A stretch of 64,000 nucleotides of DNA, taken from the NCBI GenBank assembly GCA_014843695.1, contig CM026401.1:49774430-49838429 (forward strand), read 5' to 3'. Shown piece after piece: positions 11,883 through 22,173 of this stretch. This DNA comes from Archivesica marissinica (Eukaryota; Mollusca; Bivalvia; Venerida; Vesicomyidae). The position numbers and the translations under genes were made by a program. The notes under the pieces are model-generated. The model did no database searches, was not told the DNA's origin, and saw only the letters and a list, made by a program, of their open reading frames with translations. Each line of letters opens with the position of its first letter. Within the stretch, counting starts at the first letter, position 1.

Positions 11883-12992
11883 TGATGTGGTGGCGATATG
11901 ATGATGGTGGAGATGGTGGTGGTGGAGATGATGGTGGTGGAGATGGTGGTGGAGATGGTGGTGGAGATGGTGGAGATGATGGTGGTGGAGATGGTGGAGA
12001 TGATGATGGTGGTGGTGGTGGTGGAGATGATGGTTATGATGATGGTAATGATGGTGGCGATGATGATGGTGGTGGTGGTGGTGGTGGAGATGATGGTTAT
12101 GGTGATGGTGGTGGAGATGATGGTTATGGTGATGGTGGTGGAGATGATGGTTATGGTGATGGTGGTGGAGATGATGATGGTGGTGGACATGATGATGGTG
12201 GTTACGATGGTGGCGATGATGATGATGGTGGTGGTGGTGATGATGATGGTGGTGGTGATGATGATGGTAATGATGGTGGCGATGATGATGATGGTGGTGG
12301 TGGAGATGATGGTTATGATGATGGTGATGGTGGTGGAGATGATGGTTATGATGGTGGTGGAGATGATGGTGGTGATGGACATGATGATGGTGGTTACGAT
12401 GGTGGCGATGATGATGGTGGTGGTGGTGATGATGATGATGATGGTGGTGGTGATGATGATGGTAATGATGGTGGAGATGATGTTGATGATGGTTATGATG
12501 ATGGTGATGGTGGTGATGATGATGGTGGTGGTGATGATGATGGTAATGATGGTGGAGATGATGTTGATGATGGTTATGATGATGGTGGTGATGATGATGG
12601 TGGTGGTGATGATGATGGAGATGTTGATGATGATGGTTATGATGATGGTGGTGGTGATGATGATGGTGTGGTGATGATGATGGTGGTGGTGATGATGATG
12701 GTGGAGATGATGTTGATGGTGGTGGTGATGATGATGGTGGTGGTGATGATGATGGTGATGATGATGGTGATGATGGTGGTGGTGATGATGATGGTGGTGG
12801 TGATGATGATGGTAATGATGGTGGAAATGTTGATGATGATGGTTATGATGATGGTGATGATGGTGGTGGTGATGATGATGGTGGTGGTGATGATGATGGT
12901 AATGATGGTGGTGATGATGGTTATGATGATGATGTTGATGATGGTGGTGATGATGGTTATGATGATGATGTTGATGATGGTGGTGATGATGA
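11882..12992. repeat. 1.1-kb GAT/GGT trinucleotide array
   Basis: Mixed gat, ggt, gga, tat and aat triplets with very little C on the plus strand. The minus strand (the gene sense) reads CAT/ACC/CAC, so the transcribed intron RNA is almost free of G. A 452-codon polyhistidine-like frame and glycine/aspartate frames arise from it; they have no splice partners and are not genes. Confidence 0.95.
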
Positions 12993-13058
12993 CGCATTAT
13001 TGGACAGCTACATCAGATTATTGTTATTACTGTATGTACTATACTGTACTATACTGAC

Positions 13059-13280
13059 CTGAACCAGTGTCAAATCGGAACTCCAGATATCCATCTTTCT
13101 GTACAATGGCCATAAAGTCGCCCGTTCCGTCTCTGTCATTGCCTTCATACAGAATGATTCCGTCAGCAAGGGACTGGGGTTTAAACTCGAGCTCGATTTG
13201 TAGAGAGAAAAGAGCATCTTCTGCGGGCGGGAACGAGATAAAGGAAGTCCGATTGAAGAATGGATTAATGATCGTCACGT
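13059..13280 (-). CDS. HSPG2: perlecan exon 28: laminin-G 2, first part
   Basis: 222 nt, phase 1 to phase 1. Reads NPFFNRTSFISFPPAEDALF, SLQIELEFKPQSLADGIILY, DFMAIVQKDGYLEFRFDTGS. NRT is a possible N-glycosylation site. The acceptor is CATATTTTTCAG, whose pyrimidine tract is copied in the neighbouring 28-bp array. The donor TCAG|GTCAGT has C at +3, slightly unusual. Confidence 0.93.
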
Positions 13281-13282
13281 CT

Positions 13283-13565
13283 GAAAAATATGACCTTGCC
13301 ATTTGCATTCCAAGAATATGACCTTGCCATTTGCATTCCAAGAATATGACCTTGCCATTTGCATTCTAAGAATATGACCTTGCCATTTGCATTCTAAAAA
13401 TATGACACTTGTCATTTGCATTCTAAAAATATGATCTTGCCATTTGCATTCTAAAAAATATGACCTTGCCATTTACATTCTAAAAAATATGACCTTGCCA
13501 TTTACATTCTAAAAATATGATCTTGCCATTTACATTCTAAAAATATGACCTTGCCATTTACATTG
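13283..13565. repeat. 26-29-bp minisatellite at the exon 28 acceptor, about 10 copies
   Basis: The unit reads aatatgaccttgccatttgc then attctaa. Reading the gene strand, each unit contains GGTCATATTTTT, the same pyrimidine tract that precedes exon 28's real CAG, and in many copies it runs into TTTTTAG. So the array is an expansion of the 3' splice-site region. Confidence 0.93.
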
Positions 13566-13700
13566 TCCTACTTACACTAAGCCAAAATACCGCTCTTTCA
13601 TTGTTTTTATTCAATACAACAATGAACATTTGACCTACATTTCTACAACATACAATTCTAAGAAAGTACGGTTTATCTCTAAATGATGCTAGTATCATAC

Positions 13701-13799
13701 CTGCTTGACATCCCATTCCCGTCTTCCCAAGAGGACAGATGCACTTAAATCCTGATCGGCCTTGTAGGTTGTAACAACGACCATTGGGTCCGCAGGCCC
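13701..13799 (-). CDS. HSPG2: perlecan exon 27: EGF 2
   Basis: 99 nt, phase 1 to phase 1. With the end of exon 26 it reads CYAGACGPNGRCYNLQGRSG, FKCICPLGKTGMGCQAG, matching the C-x-x-x-x-C-G-P-x-x-x-C EGF of perlecan domain V. The acceptor is TTCTTTCTAG and the donor GCAG|GTATGA. Confidence 0.93.
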
Positions 13800-13848
13800 C
13801 TAGAAAGAACAGCAGCATTATAAATGCTTTGAATATTACACAAATATT

Positions 13849-14078
13849 AGTTTATACAAATTTACTTTAGCTCGATTGCGAAACAAGTTATTTCAACTTA
13901 TATAAATCACTCTCGAGACCTCATTCCTGATGGAATCCATCGCCACAAGGGAGAGAGAGGCAACGTGGAATTTAAATGCCTTGCCTAAGGGCACAATCGT
14001 AACGGCTCCAGTGGGGCTCGAACTCCGGACCTTTCGCACCTGAAGCGAACGCGCATCCACTGCACTATCACGACTTCC
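13849..14078 (-). mobile_element. SINE family E, copy 1
   Basis: Antisense. Tail 'ttagctcgattgcgaaacaa', middle 'gagacctcattcctgatgga', head 'ggctcgaactccggacc' (B box on the minus strand) and 'gcgcatccactgcactatca'. A tRNA-derived SINE. Confidence 0.88.
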
Positions 14079-14250
14079 TTTACACCAATATTAAAGGTTT
14101 TCTTTACCTATTTTTGATCTACTAGGTGCATTGATTCACTATATGAAAATGAACCAATCAGTTCGCACAAATGCATTTATGCGGTGGCGACTGTAATTTT
14201 TTTTATATAACAGCAGGAGGGGTAAACTAAAAACTAGATTTCTAAGATTT

Positions 14251-14471
14251 GTGGAAGTCGTGATAGCGTGATGGTAGCGCGTTTGCTTCAGGTGCGAAAG
14301 ACCTGGAGTTCGAGCCCCACTGCTCCCCTTAGACAAGGCATTTAAATTCCACGTTGCCTCTTCTCTCTCCCTCATGGTGATGGATTCCATCAGGAATGAG
14401 GTCTCGAGAGTGACTAATATAAGTTATAAACTTGTTTCGCAATCAAGATAAAATAAATTTGTATAAACTAA
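14251..14471 (+). mobile_element. SINE family E, copy 2
   Basis: Head 'gtcgtgatagcgtgatggta' (A-box region), 'gagttcgagccccactg' (B box), tail 'gaggtctcgagagtgactaa' and 'gtttcgcaatcaag'. Opposite orientation to copies 1 and 3, which flank it. Confidence 0.9.
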
Positions 14472-14661
14472 GATACATGGTAACCATGGTAACCATCTTG
14501 CGTTTTTGATCGGTGTGATTTTAAGGGCCTGTCTCAACTACACGTCCTCTTATGGCATTCGAATCACGACAGATAAAAGTGAACAAAATGTGGTAAAAAC
14601 GCCAAGTACAGCAAGGGGACTCTTTGTTGAGAACTTGAAACGGACGCAAACTAACTTCACA

Positions 14662-14914
14662 TTAGTTTATACAAAATTAATTTAGCTTTATTGCGAAACA
14701 AGTTCTTTCAACTTATATTAATCACTCTCGAGACCTCATTCCTGATGGAATCCATCTCCACGAGGGAGAGAGAAGAGGCAACGTGGAATTTAAATGCCTT
14801 GCCTAAGGGCATAATCGTAACAGCTCCAACAGGGCTTGAACTCCGAACCTTTCGCACCTGAAGCGAATGCGCATCCACTGCGCTTGCACATCCACTGCGC
14901 TATCACGACTTCCA
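14662..14914 (-). mobile_element. SINE family E, copy 3
   Basis: Same parts as copy 1, with a short internal duplication 'gcgcatccactgcgcttgca' near the tRNA-like head. Lies in the intron between exons 26 and 27. Confidence 0.88.
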
Positions 14915-15738
14915 CTGCACATTGGACTACCGCCACGTTTGCTTTGGACTGTTCAAAACAAATGTCGCACCTCCACGTTCTGACCAGAATGGGATACAGA
15001 ATAGCATAGCAGCTTCTAAAGCCAGTAGCAGATATTGGAACTGGTAATTATTTAGTGTCAGCGTATAGCTGATTCTAGGGTTTTGTATAGAGGAATGGCA
15101 CTTCGCCCTGCCCTGCCCTTTTTAGACCTGCCCTTTTGCCCTTTTTAACCCCGCCCATTTGCCATTTTAAAAAACTTATTTTTACCTTTTTTATATATAT
15201 GCCTCAACAGGCGAATGCTGTCGGACGGGCAGACATATAAAACTTAAAACTTGTCGTCTCCCTTTCACCAATATATACTGCCTCACTGCCTTACTGCGCC
15301 TCACTGCCCTACTGCCTCACTGCGCCTCACTGCACCTCACTGCCTTACTGCCTTATTGATCAATCACCGTAAGATAGCAAACAAAATATTCTGGGAGGCT
15401 AACCCCAAAATACCCCCCCCCCCGTCGCGCACCTCAAATGGCACCCTGTCTCTTTTCTGATCGACCCTGCCCCTCTTTTGACTCACCCTACCCTTTTTCC
15501 ACTACAGAATAAAACCCTATAGATTCAGTAGCCGGTACGGAGCCGGTCTTGTAGCCGGCTTCATTTCACTTATTAAATTTCTATTACTCGCTCCGATGCT
15601 CCAGTTGAGATGCCGTTGTAAACAACTTTTTAGTGGCAGACAGACGGGTGTGTGCTGGAATCAGACAACGTTCCCCCTGCTAAATAGCCGGCCCTTAGCT
15701 TACCTCTGGTGAGCTATTATTGTGATATCATAGCTTAC
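14915..15738. other. intron DNA with short CTGCC repeats and a C run
   Basis: 15270-15356 is an irregular 'tgcctcactgcc' / 'tgcgcctcac' repeat. A C run lies at about 15413-15423. 15110-15180 holds 'gccctttttagacctgccc'-like text, also seen near 8170. No exon seen. Confidence 0.55.
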
Positions 15739-15957
15739 CTGCGTAACAACTTTCGCCGATTTCTTGGCACCTGGAACCAGTATATCCTTGTGGACAGATG
15801 CAGTTGAACCCATATCTTGTGTTAGCCGGGGCACAAACTCCATGATTTGCACATGGTTTGTTCCTGCAGGCATTGTGTGGTTCCACTCCAACAATTTCCA
15901 GTGCATCTTCACCGAGATTCACATCAATTCCCTTCAGTTTTACTTCACTGATGCTTC
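15739..15957 (-). CDS. HSPG2: perlecan exon 26: end of laminin-G 1 and EGF 1
   Basis: 219 nt, phase 1 to phase 1. SISEVKLKGIDVNLGEDALE ends LamG 1. NACRNKPCANHGVCAPANTR, YGFNCICPQGYTGSRCQEIG is a six-cysteine EGF. GESCYAG then starts the next one. The LamG disulfide cysteines appear to be missing. The acceptor is ATCATTGTAG and the donor GCAG|GTAAGC. Confidence 0.94.
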
Positions 15958-16124
15958 CTACAATGATTACGAGGAAATATTTTTAATATTATTATTATTA
16001 TTATACCAGATTTGTATACCACTATTTTCATACAGAAATTATACGTTCAAAAGAGCTTAACATTAATTTAGCATAGTAAGACATTTTTACAACATACACT
16101 ACAATAGTCAACATTAAGGACAAC

Positions 16125-16258
16125 AATTTGCCTACGGTAAATCAGCGTAAATCTATGGTAAATCAGCGTATATGCCTACGGTAAATCAGCGTATATCTAT
16201 GGTAAATCAGCATATATGCCTACGGTAAATCAGCATATATCTACGGTAACTCAGCGTA
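16125..16258. repeat. short repeat with ggtaaatcagcgta motif
   Basis: About six imperfect copies of 'ctacggtaaatcagcgtata' and 'ctatggtaaatcagcgt'. In the intron between exons 25 and 26. Confidence 0.85.
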
Positions 16259-16397
16259 CAAATCATACTGTTGTACCAAGCACAATATCAAATTCGCGCA
16301 CAAGGTTTTAATTGACAAATACGTAAACAACAAGCCTAGAGTGAATGTATCTCTCAAAACACATTTCTTATTACATATTAATTGAATTCCTACTTAC

Positions 16398-16547
16398 CCA
16401 CAAATCCTTCTCTGAATCCGGTGACTCTTGGAATATTGTCATAGTTTGGTACAGAGCCAAGGTACATGTTGCCCTTAAGGTCAAGGCCAGTGAAGTAGCC
16501 TGGTGACTCCCCTGTGTAAACTGGCTCCTCGTTGACTACCATAGCAC
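16398..16547 (-). CDS. HSPG2: perlecan exon 25: laminin-G 1, late part
   Basis: 150 nt, phase 1 to phase 1. Reads AMVVNEEPVYTGESPGYFTG, LDLKGNMYLGSVPNYDNIPR, ending VTGFREGFVG. The L-D-L...Y-L-G and G-F-x-G motifs are typical of LamG. The next residue, from exon 26, is Ser where LamG usually has Cys. A 47-bp array starts about 30 bp upstream of the acceptor. Confidence 0.94.
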
Positions 16548-16577
16548 CTGAGAGACAACAATCACTAATAAAGTCAT

Positions 16578-17898
16578 TTGCTAACAAACTTGTCAAAGTG
16601 GCAGACGTCAAAAGATAGACAGACTTAATAACAAGCTTGTCAAAGCGGCAGACGTCAAAAGATAGACAGACCTATTAACAAGCTTGTCAAAGCGGCAGAC
16701 GTCAAAAGATAGACAGATTTAATAACAAGCTTGTCAAAGCGGCAGACGTCAAAAGATAGACAGGCTTAATAACAAGCTTGTCAAAGCAGCAGACGTCAAA
16801 AGATAGACAGACCTATTAACAAGCTTGTCAAAGCGGCAGACGTCAAAAGATAGACAGACTTAATAACAAGCTTGTCAAAGCGGCAGACGTCAAAAGATAG
16901 ACAGACTTAATAACAAGCTTGTCAAAGCGGCAGATGTCAAAAGATAGACAGACCTATTAACAAGCTTGTCAAAGTGGCAGACGTCAAAAGATAGACAGAC
17001 TTAATAATAAGCTTGTCAAAGCAGCAGACGTCAAAAGATATACAGACCTATTAACAAGCTTGTCAAAGCGGCAGATGTCAAAAGATAGACAGACTTAATA
17101 ACAAGCTTGTCAAAGCGGCAGACGTCAAAAGATAGACAGACTTAATAACAAGCTTGTCAAAGCGGCAGACGTCAAAAGATAGACAGATTTAATAACAAGC
17201 TTGTCAAAGCGGCAGACGTCAAAAGATAGACAGACTTAATAACAAGCTTGTCAAAGCGGCAGACGTCAAAAGATAGACAGACTTAATAACAAGCTTGTCA
17301 AAGCGGCAGACGTCAAAAGATAGACAGACTTAATAACAAGCTTGTCAAAGCAGCAGATGTCAAAAGATAGACAGACCTATTAACAAGCTTGTCAAAGTGG
17401 CAGATGTCAAAAGATAGACAGACTTAATAACAAGCTTGTCAAAGCGGCAGACGTCAAAAGATAGCCAGACTTAATAACAAGCTTGTCAAAGTGGCAGAGG
17501 TCAAAAGATAGCCAGACTTAATAACAAGCTTGTCAAAGCGGCAGCCGTCAAAAGATAGACAGAGCTATTAATAAGCTTGTCAAAGCGGCAGACGTCAAAA
17601 GATAGACAGACTTAATAACAAGCTTGTCAAAGCAGCAGACGTCAAAAGATAGACAGACCTATTAACAAGCTTGTCAAAGCGACAGACGTCAAAAGATAGA
17701 CAGACTTAATAACAAGCTTGTCAAAGCAGCAGACGTCAAAAGATAGACAGACCTATTAACAAGCTTGTCAAAGTGGCAGACGTCAAAAGATAGACAGACT
17801 TAATAACAAGCTTGTCAAAGCAGCAGATGTCAAAAGATAGACAGACCTATTAACAAGCTTGTCAAAGCGGCAGACGTCAAAAGATAGACAGACTTAAT
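16578..17898. repeat. 47-bp minisatellite, about 28 copies
   Basis: The unit is aacaagcttgtcaaagcggc, agacgtcaaaagatagacag, acttaat. Alternative joints 'acttaat' and 'acctatt' mix along the array. It begins about 30 bp from exon 25's acceptor; the splice site itself is not copied. Confidence 0.96.
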
Positions 17899-17973
17899 TC
17901 AACTCAAGATTTGCAGCCTGGGTCAATTCGAGTACCGTATATTCCTGGCCATAAGTCAACCTTGTTATCAGAT

Positions 17974-18194
17974 AGGCAGTGGATGCGCGTTAGCTTCAGG
18001 TGCGAAAGGTCCGGAGTTCGAGCCCCGCTGGAGCCGTTACGATTGTGCCCTTAGGCTAGGCATTTAAATTCCACGTTGCCTCTTCTCTCTCCCTCGTGGC
18101 GATGGATTCCATCAGGAATGAGGTCTCGAGAGTGATTAATATAAGTTGACATAACTTGTTTCGCAATCGAGCTAAAATAAATTTGTATAAACTA
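17974..18194 (+). mobile_element. SINE family E, copy 4
   Basis: 'cttcaggtgcgaaaggtcc', 'gagttcgagccccgctgga', 'ggaatgaggtctcgagagtg', 'gtttcgcaatcgagctaaaa'. 5' end slightly shortened at the edge of the 47-bp array. Confidence 0.88.
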
Positions 18195-18318
18195 ACCTTC
18201 TTATCAGCCAGAAATGTGATAAATGTAATATGTCAACGCTTATGGCCGAGAACAGCAAAATCATTCTGCCCTGATTGGCAATTACAGGGTAATCTTTCGA
18301 TGTCATATGTAGACATTA

Positions 18319-18553
18319 ACCCATTCAACACCAAGTAACTCACATGGACTGGTCCATGATATTCTTAAACCAATAAATGAATCAGAAAATCCCATTTGGA
18401 CAAGTTCATTTATCAAAATGGGTAATTATGTCTAAAAATAGTAATATTACTGGCAAAAAGTGCAGATCCTGATGAGACGGCTCGTCACGAGCCGGCTCAT
18501 CTGGATCTACACTTTTTGTAAGCCTATTTAGAGGTCTGTGGTGTTGAAAGGGT
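18319..18553. mobile_element. MITE family B, copy 1
   Basis: Ends acccattcaacacca and tggtgttgaaagggt, flanked by TA. Internal hairpin 'gatgagacggctcgt' with 'acgagccggctcatc'. About 235 bp. Confidence 0.88.
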
Positions 18554-18699
18554 TAAACATGATAACACCACATGAACGAATTTGTGCAATTTGTCATAGT
18601 AATATGATTGAAGATGAATGCCATTCTAGTTCATTCTAGTGCCGAGGAAATGGCAGTGTGTCATCTTGAGTTTACTAAATATGTGAATGCTACATACCG

Positions 18700-18955
18700 T
18701 CTCCATGGCCTAGTGGTTAAGGAGTCCACCTACAGAGCGGGAGGTCGAAGGTTCAAACCTCATCAGGGGTATAGTCTGATATTGCCGGTTGGTGAGCCGC
18801 CAGCTAGTTAAATATAATGGTTACAGATTGCCTATTAGCCAGGCACCTGACCTTCAAGGATAGGATTCGGGAAGTACTGATGTCCATAAGAGGTGTCTCA
18901 TAAGTCAGAAATGACTGGCCCTTTCAATAGGGGCGACACTATAATAAACAAACAC
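18700..18955 (+). mobile_element. SINE family I, single copy
   Basis: tRNA-like head 'ccatggcctagtggttaagg' (A box) and 'aggttcaaacctcatca' (B box), then a tRNA-unrelated body ('gaaatgactggccctttcaa'). The only copy seen in the window. Not a functional tRNA gene because the 3' half does not close an acceptor stem that I can see. Confidence 0.75.
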
Positions 18956-19096
18956 TTTACTTATTTTTACGTTTTACTTGGTATTTCGTACAACATTGTT
19001 TCTGGACTTTAGTACCGCACTGCTGAATTAAACACGTATTTGTTAGTTTGTGAAAAAAATGTTTTCCATTACGTTCATTTCTTTTTCAAAACATAC

Positions 19097-19279
19097 CCTT
19101 CTTCCTATTCCTGGTCAGTTTAATGGTGTGCCATTCATTCAAGCCCAGCGTGTTGTTACCCCTGATGATTGCTGGGCCCGAGCCCACATCAAACCGGAAT
19201 TCTGGGTATCCCTCATGAAGTCCAAAGCAGACAAAGTCTCCACCACCATCCTCATATTGTCCGTTATACAACACCATAC
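19097..19279 (-). CDS. HSPG2: perlecan exon 24: laminin-G 1, middle
   Basis: 183 nt, phase 1 to phase 1. Reads MVLYNGQYEDGGGDFVCFGL, HEGYPEFRFDVGSGPAIIRG, NNTLGLNEWHTIKLTRNRKK. The L-Y-N-G, D-F-V and E-F-R-F-D-x-G-S-G motifs are the LamG core. The acceptor is AACTTTGCAG and the donor AAGG|GTATGT. Confidence 0.95.
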
Positions 19280-19462
19280 CTGCAAAGTTGTTCCAGTTAT
19301 ACAAACTATTTCTCATCTACTACAACAAACATGAATTACAATCAGGCGAACGGATTAGACGAAATTGCTGCGACGAAAATTGATGACATTTTGAAAAATG
19401 AGTAAATAACAATATATAAACATCCAACATCAAAAAGTAACAAGATAACTAATTTGTGGCCA

Positions 19463-19745
19463 TGTGTGTTTTACGCTTATTTATCGTCGCTACCGGTTGC
19501 CAATATGAGCGACGCCTCCTGAAGAGATTAGTCATTTTAGATTTTTGGAGGATAGTGCAATGATACAGACAGGGACCCATTCCAGAGTCTCCTCTGGTTC
19601 TTTTATGTGAACGGTGTAAAGCACCGACACAAGATCTCGGTTTAAGGTCCTATCTGAAAAACTGTTAATTTTATTAGGGTCAGACGGGGGATCAAACCTG
19701 CGATCCCTGGATTACCAGTCCAATGTGTTAACCAAACCGATCTAT
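19463..19745 (-). mobile_element. SINE family G, copy 1
   Basis: Tail 'ttatttatcgtcgctaccgg', middle 'ccattccagagtctcctctg', head 'gggggatcaaacctgcgatc' near 'ttaccagtccaatgtgttaa'. On the minus strand the head reads as a tRNA-like 'ccagtggttaac...ggttcgatccc' in the better copies. Confidence 0.85.
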
Positions 19746-20114
19746 TTAGAACCATAACAATTCTATTTTTAGTAACAAAAGTCACAAACTTCAATGAGAC
19801 ACATTGGTCAGTTACTGCCCCTGAATACTCTCTAAAAGTAGATAGGTCCTATTAAGTGTAAGATAAACATGACATACAACATCTGTACATAAAACATCCA
19901 TACAATACAACTATCAAGACAAGTGGATTGAATTGAAAGCTACAGGAGCTTATAGTAATTCTCTCCACCTAACAAATCTGATTAATTGTTCCAACAGTAA
20001 AAACGAAGGATTCCAACTAAAAGGACCTATTCACATCTTGGAATAAATCAGACTTTATCTGCCAAGGGAGGTAATAGTAAATTAGAGTTGTCTCTCATTG
20101 TTGTGATTACTAAC

Positions 20115-20356
20115 CTTCCGTAGATTCAGGCTTCAGAGATAGGAGAATATCAAAGTCTAAGTAAACATCATTGAGCGGCTCATAAGCCATGTATGATTTG
20201 GGATTCTGGGAGAAATACGGAACCAGCGCTCCAACGTTCAAGCTCACAGGAGTGTCAGTTCGTCCATACTGGTTCTCTGCATGGCACACATAGGTACCAG
20301 CATCCTCCTTCCTGACACGGCTAATAACTAGGTCGCCGTCAACAATTGTGTAGTCG
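20115..20356 (-). CDS. HSPG2: perlecan exon 23: end of Ig module 12 and start of laminin-G 1
   Basis: 242 nt. DYTIVDGDLVISRVRKEDAG and TYVCHAENQYGRTDTPVSLN finish the last Ig. VPYFSQNPKSYMAYEPLNDV then opens LamG 1 (compare the VPYF-x-Q start of human perlecan domain V, from memory). Border of domains IV and V. The acceptor is TTTGCAG and the donor GAAG|GTTAGT, phase 1. Confidence 0.95.
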
Positions 20357-20633
20357 CTGCAAACAATACAAATATATCACTACATATAATTCCAGATAGA
20401 AAATGTTTACAACAGAAAAACAGATATAACTTCAAACAGTAACAAATATAGGCCTCCTTGTAAACAAATATACACGCACATATTAATATTTACATCGCTA
20501 TTGCATTTCCTATGAACGTATGTGTCCTGTTTGTATCCATTTTCGTATGAATTTCCTCACTAATGATATGCAGCCGACATACGCCCTCGAAGTTACGGGT
20601 AGTCGCAGTGGTGGGCAGTGTTCCTCGCAAGAA

Positions 20634-20828
20634 AAGGTGTTATGTTATGCTATATTTCGGGTTTTACGCCTGCATCAGCACCATTTTGGGCTACATCGCC
20701 CGCGGGCAGTTTACCTAACAACACCTTTCTTGGGCAGGCTCTAGCAGTTAACCAGTACTTGGGTGCACCAACCTCAGTAAGAAACTGCCAACTTTTCCAT
20801 ATAAATGAGACACGGCCTGAGCGGGGCG
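20634..20828 (-). mobile_element. SINE family F, copy lacking its tRNA head
   Basis: 'atatttcgggttttacgcct', 'gggcagtttacctaacaac', 'cagtacttgggtgcacc', ending at 'cggcctgagcggggc', where the tRNA-like part should begin. Truncated at its Pol III promoter end. Confidence 0.8.
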
Positions 20829-21028
20829 AAGGAAAGGTGTGTCTTACAGTTTACGCTGTTCCATTTACCAGATCCGACACATGGCAAGCCGTAAATCTGG
20901 ATTAAATATATTTTAAATGTGAAATGTGCTATATTTTTCTTTGTGTTAATAGTTTCCTCAGGGGTGTGAACTACATTGGGCATGTTTACTGTTAACGTGG
21001 ATTCGGCCTCCACCCACTTTAACCACTT

Positions 21029-21440
21029 ACAGTTAAACCAGAGTTAGTGGTCACCTCCGTAAGGCAGCCAACATGTATTAAACAGCCATTGCCCGAGGTC
21101 ATAACACTTTTCTCAGATCTCAAACTCAAGCTCAATGTGATCTGATTGGTTGATTCTGAGTGTTACTCTCAGCTGAACCAATCAAACGATTGAGACCGAG
21201 TTTAGAGACTGGAATAAAGTTTTATAACCTCCAGGCAGGTTTCCAGATTCCCAATATGTTATTTTATTATACATTACACCTCTATTAAGCAGCCACCTGT
21301 GCTAAACAGCCAGTTTCCAGATTTCCCAATATGTTATTTCATTATACATTATACCTCTATTAAGCAGCCACCTGTGATAAACAGCCACTTTCTGTGTTGG
21401 TGATTCCCTTGGTTGGGTACATAAGACAGGTTCGACTGTA
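21029..21440. mobile_element. MITE family J, expanded and interrupted copy
   Basis: Left end acagttaaaccag, right end caggttcgactgt. Inside lies a CCAAT-type element at about 21110-21240 ('ctgattggttgattctgag', 'gctgaaccaatcaaacg') and duplicated 'ttaagcagccacctgt' blocks. Its right end is part of the 99-bp unit next to exon 22. Confidence 0.7.
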
Positions 21441-21764
21441 TTCCCTTACCTTGGCATTATGCCTTCTCACCTGTGCTAAACAGCCAGTATCTGTGTTGGT
21501 GATTCCCTTGGTTGGGTACATAAGACAGGTTCGACTGTATTCCCTTACCTTGGCATTATGCCTTCTCACCTGTGCTAAACAGCCAGTATCTGTGTTGGTG
21601 ATTCCCTTGGTTGGGTACATAAGACAGGTTCGACTGTATTCCCTTACCTTGGCATTATGCCTTCTCACCTGTGCTAAACAGCCAGTATCTGTGTTGGTGA
21701 TTCCCTTGGTTGGGTACATAAGACAGGTTCGACTGTATTCCCTTACCTTGGCATAATGCCTTCT
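21369..21764. repeat. 99-bp repeat spanning a MITE end and the exon 22 donor, four copies
   Basis: The unit starts cacctgtgctaaacagcc, runs through the MITE J end 'gacaggttcgactgta', then 'ttcccttaccttggcattat' and 'gccttct'. On the gene strand each unit contains the last bases of exon 22 followed by GTAAGG. The rightmost copy joins the true exon. Starts at 21369, 21468, 21567 and 21666. Confidence 0.96.
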
Positions 21765-21876
21765 TTTCTGAACCAAGTTATATCAGGTGATGGATAGCCG
21801 CTGGCATCACAGACGAGGGTAGCCCTGTCGCCGAGGGCTGCAGTAGAGGCTGAAGGCGCCGACACAAGGGGCTGAG
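21747..21876 (-). CDS. HSPG2: perlecan exon 22: Ig module 12, first half
   Basis: 130 nt. Reads AQPLVSAPSASTAALGDRAT, LVCDASGYPSPDITWFRKEG, ending IMPR. The acceptor is TTTGTACAG and the donor CCAAG|GTAAGG, phase 2. The last 18 exon bases and the donor are copied in a 99-bp array immediately downstream. Confidence 0.94.
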
Positions 21877-22173
21877 CTGTACAAATAAATAAAACCATGT
21901 AGACCAAATTCAGGCAAAGATTTCTTGCAACTTGGAATTAGTAATCAATCTGTTTTTTCTCTATGCAGCAGCATAACTCTATACAACCTGATACAACCAA
22001 CCATCTTTACAGCGAACAGGTGATACAATGTAACTTGACAGTTGATTGACATAACTGAAGGCAAGTTGCAAGTTGTGTTAGCGAAATATAAATGCTCGCG
22101 GAAAAATAGTGTTTTACAGTAATAGGAACTTACAGTTAAAATTTGCTATTTTTAACGATGCAGTGTCGCTTTA

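Noticed and set aside
11639..13057. Polyhistidine and Gly/Asp-rich frames
   Set aside because: Products of the GAT/GGT trinucleotide tract; open on both strands; inside a perlecan intron.
18700..18790. Functional tRNA gene (also heads of SINEs D to H)
   Set aside because: A and B boxes are present, but each is fused to a SINE body, present in several copies with target duplications, and no full cloverleaf could be closed by eye.
21360..21776. 138-codon minus frame over the 99-bp repeat
   Set aside because: 99 is a multiple of three, so a frame stays open; the true exon 22 uses only its rightmost part with a good donor.
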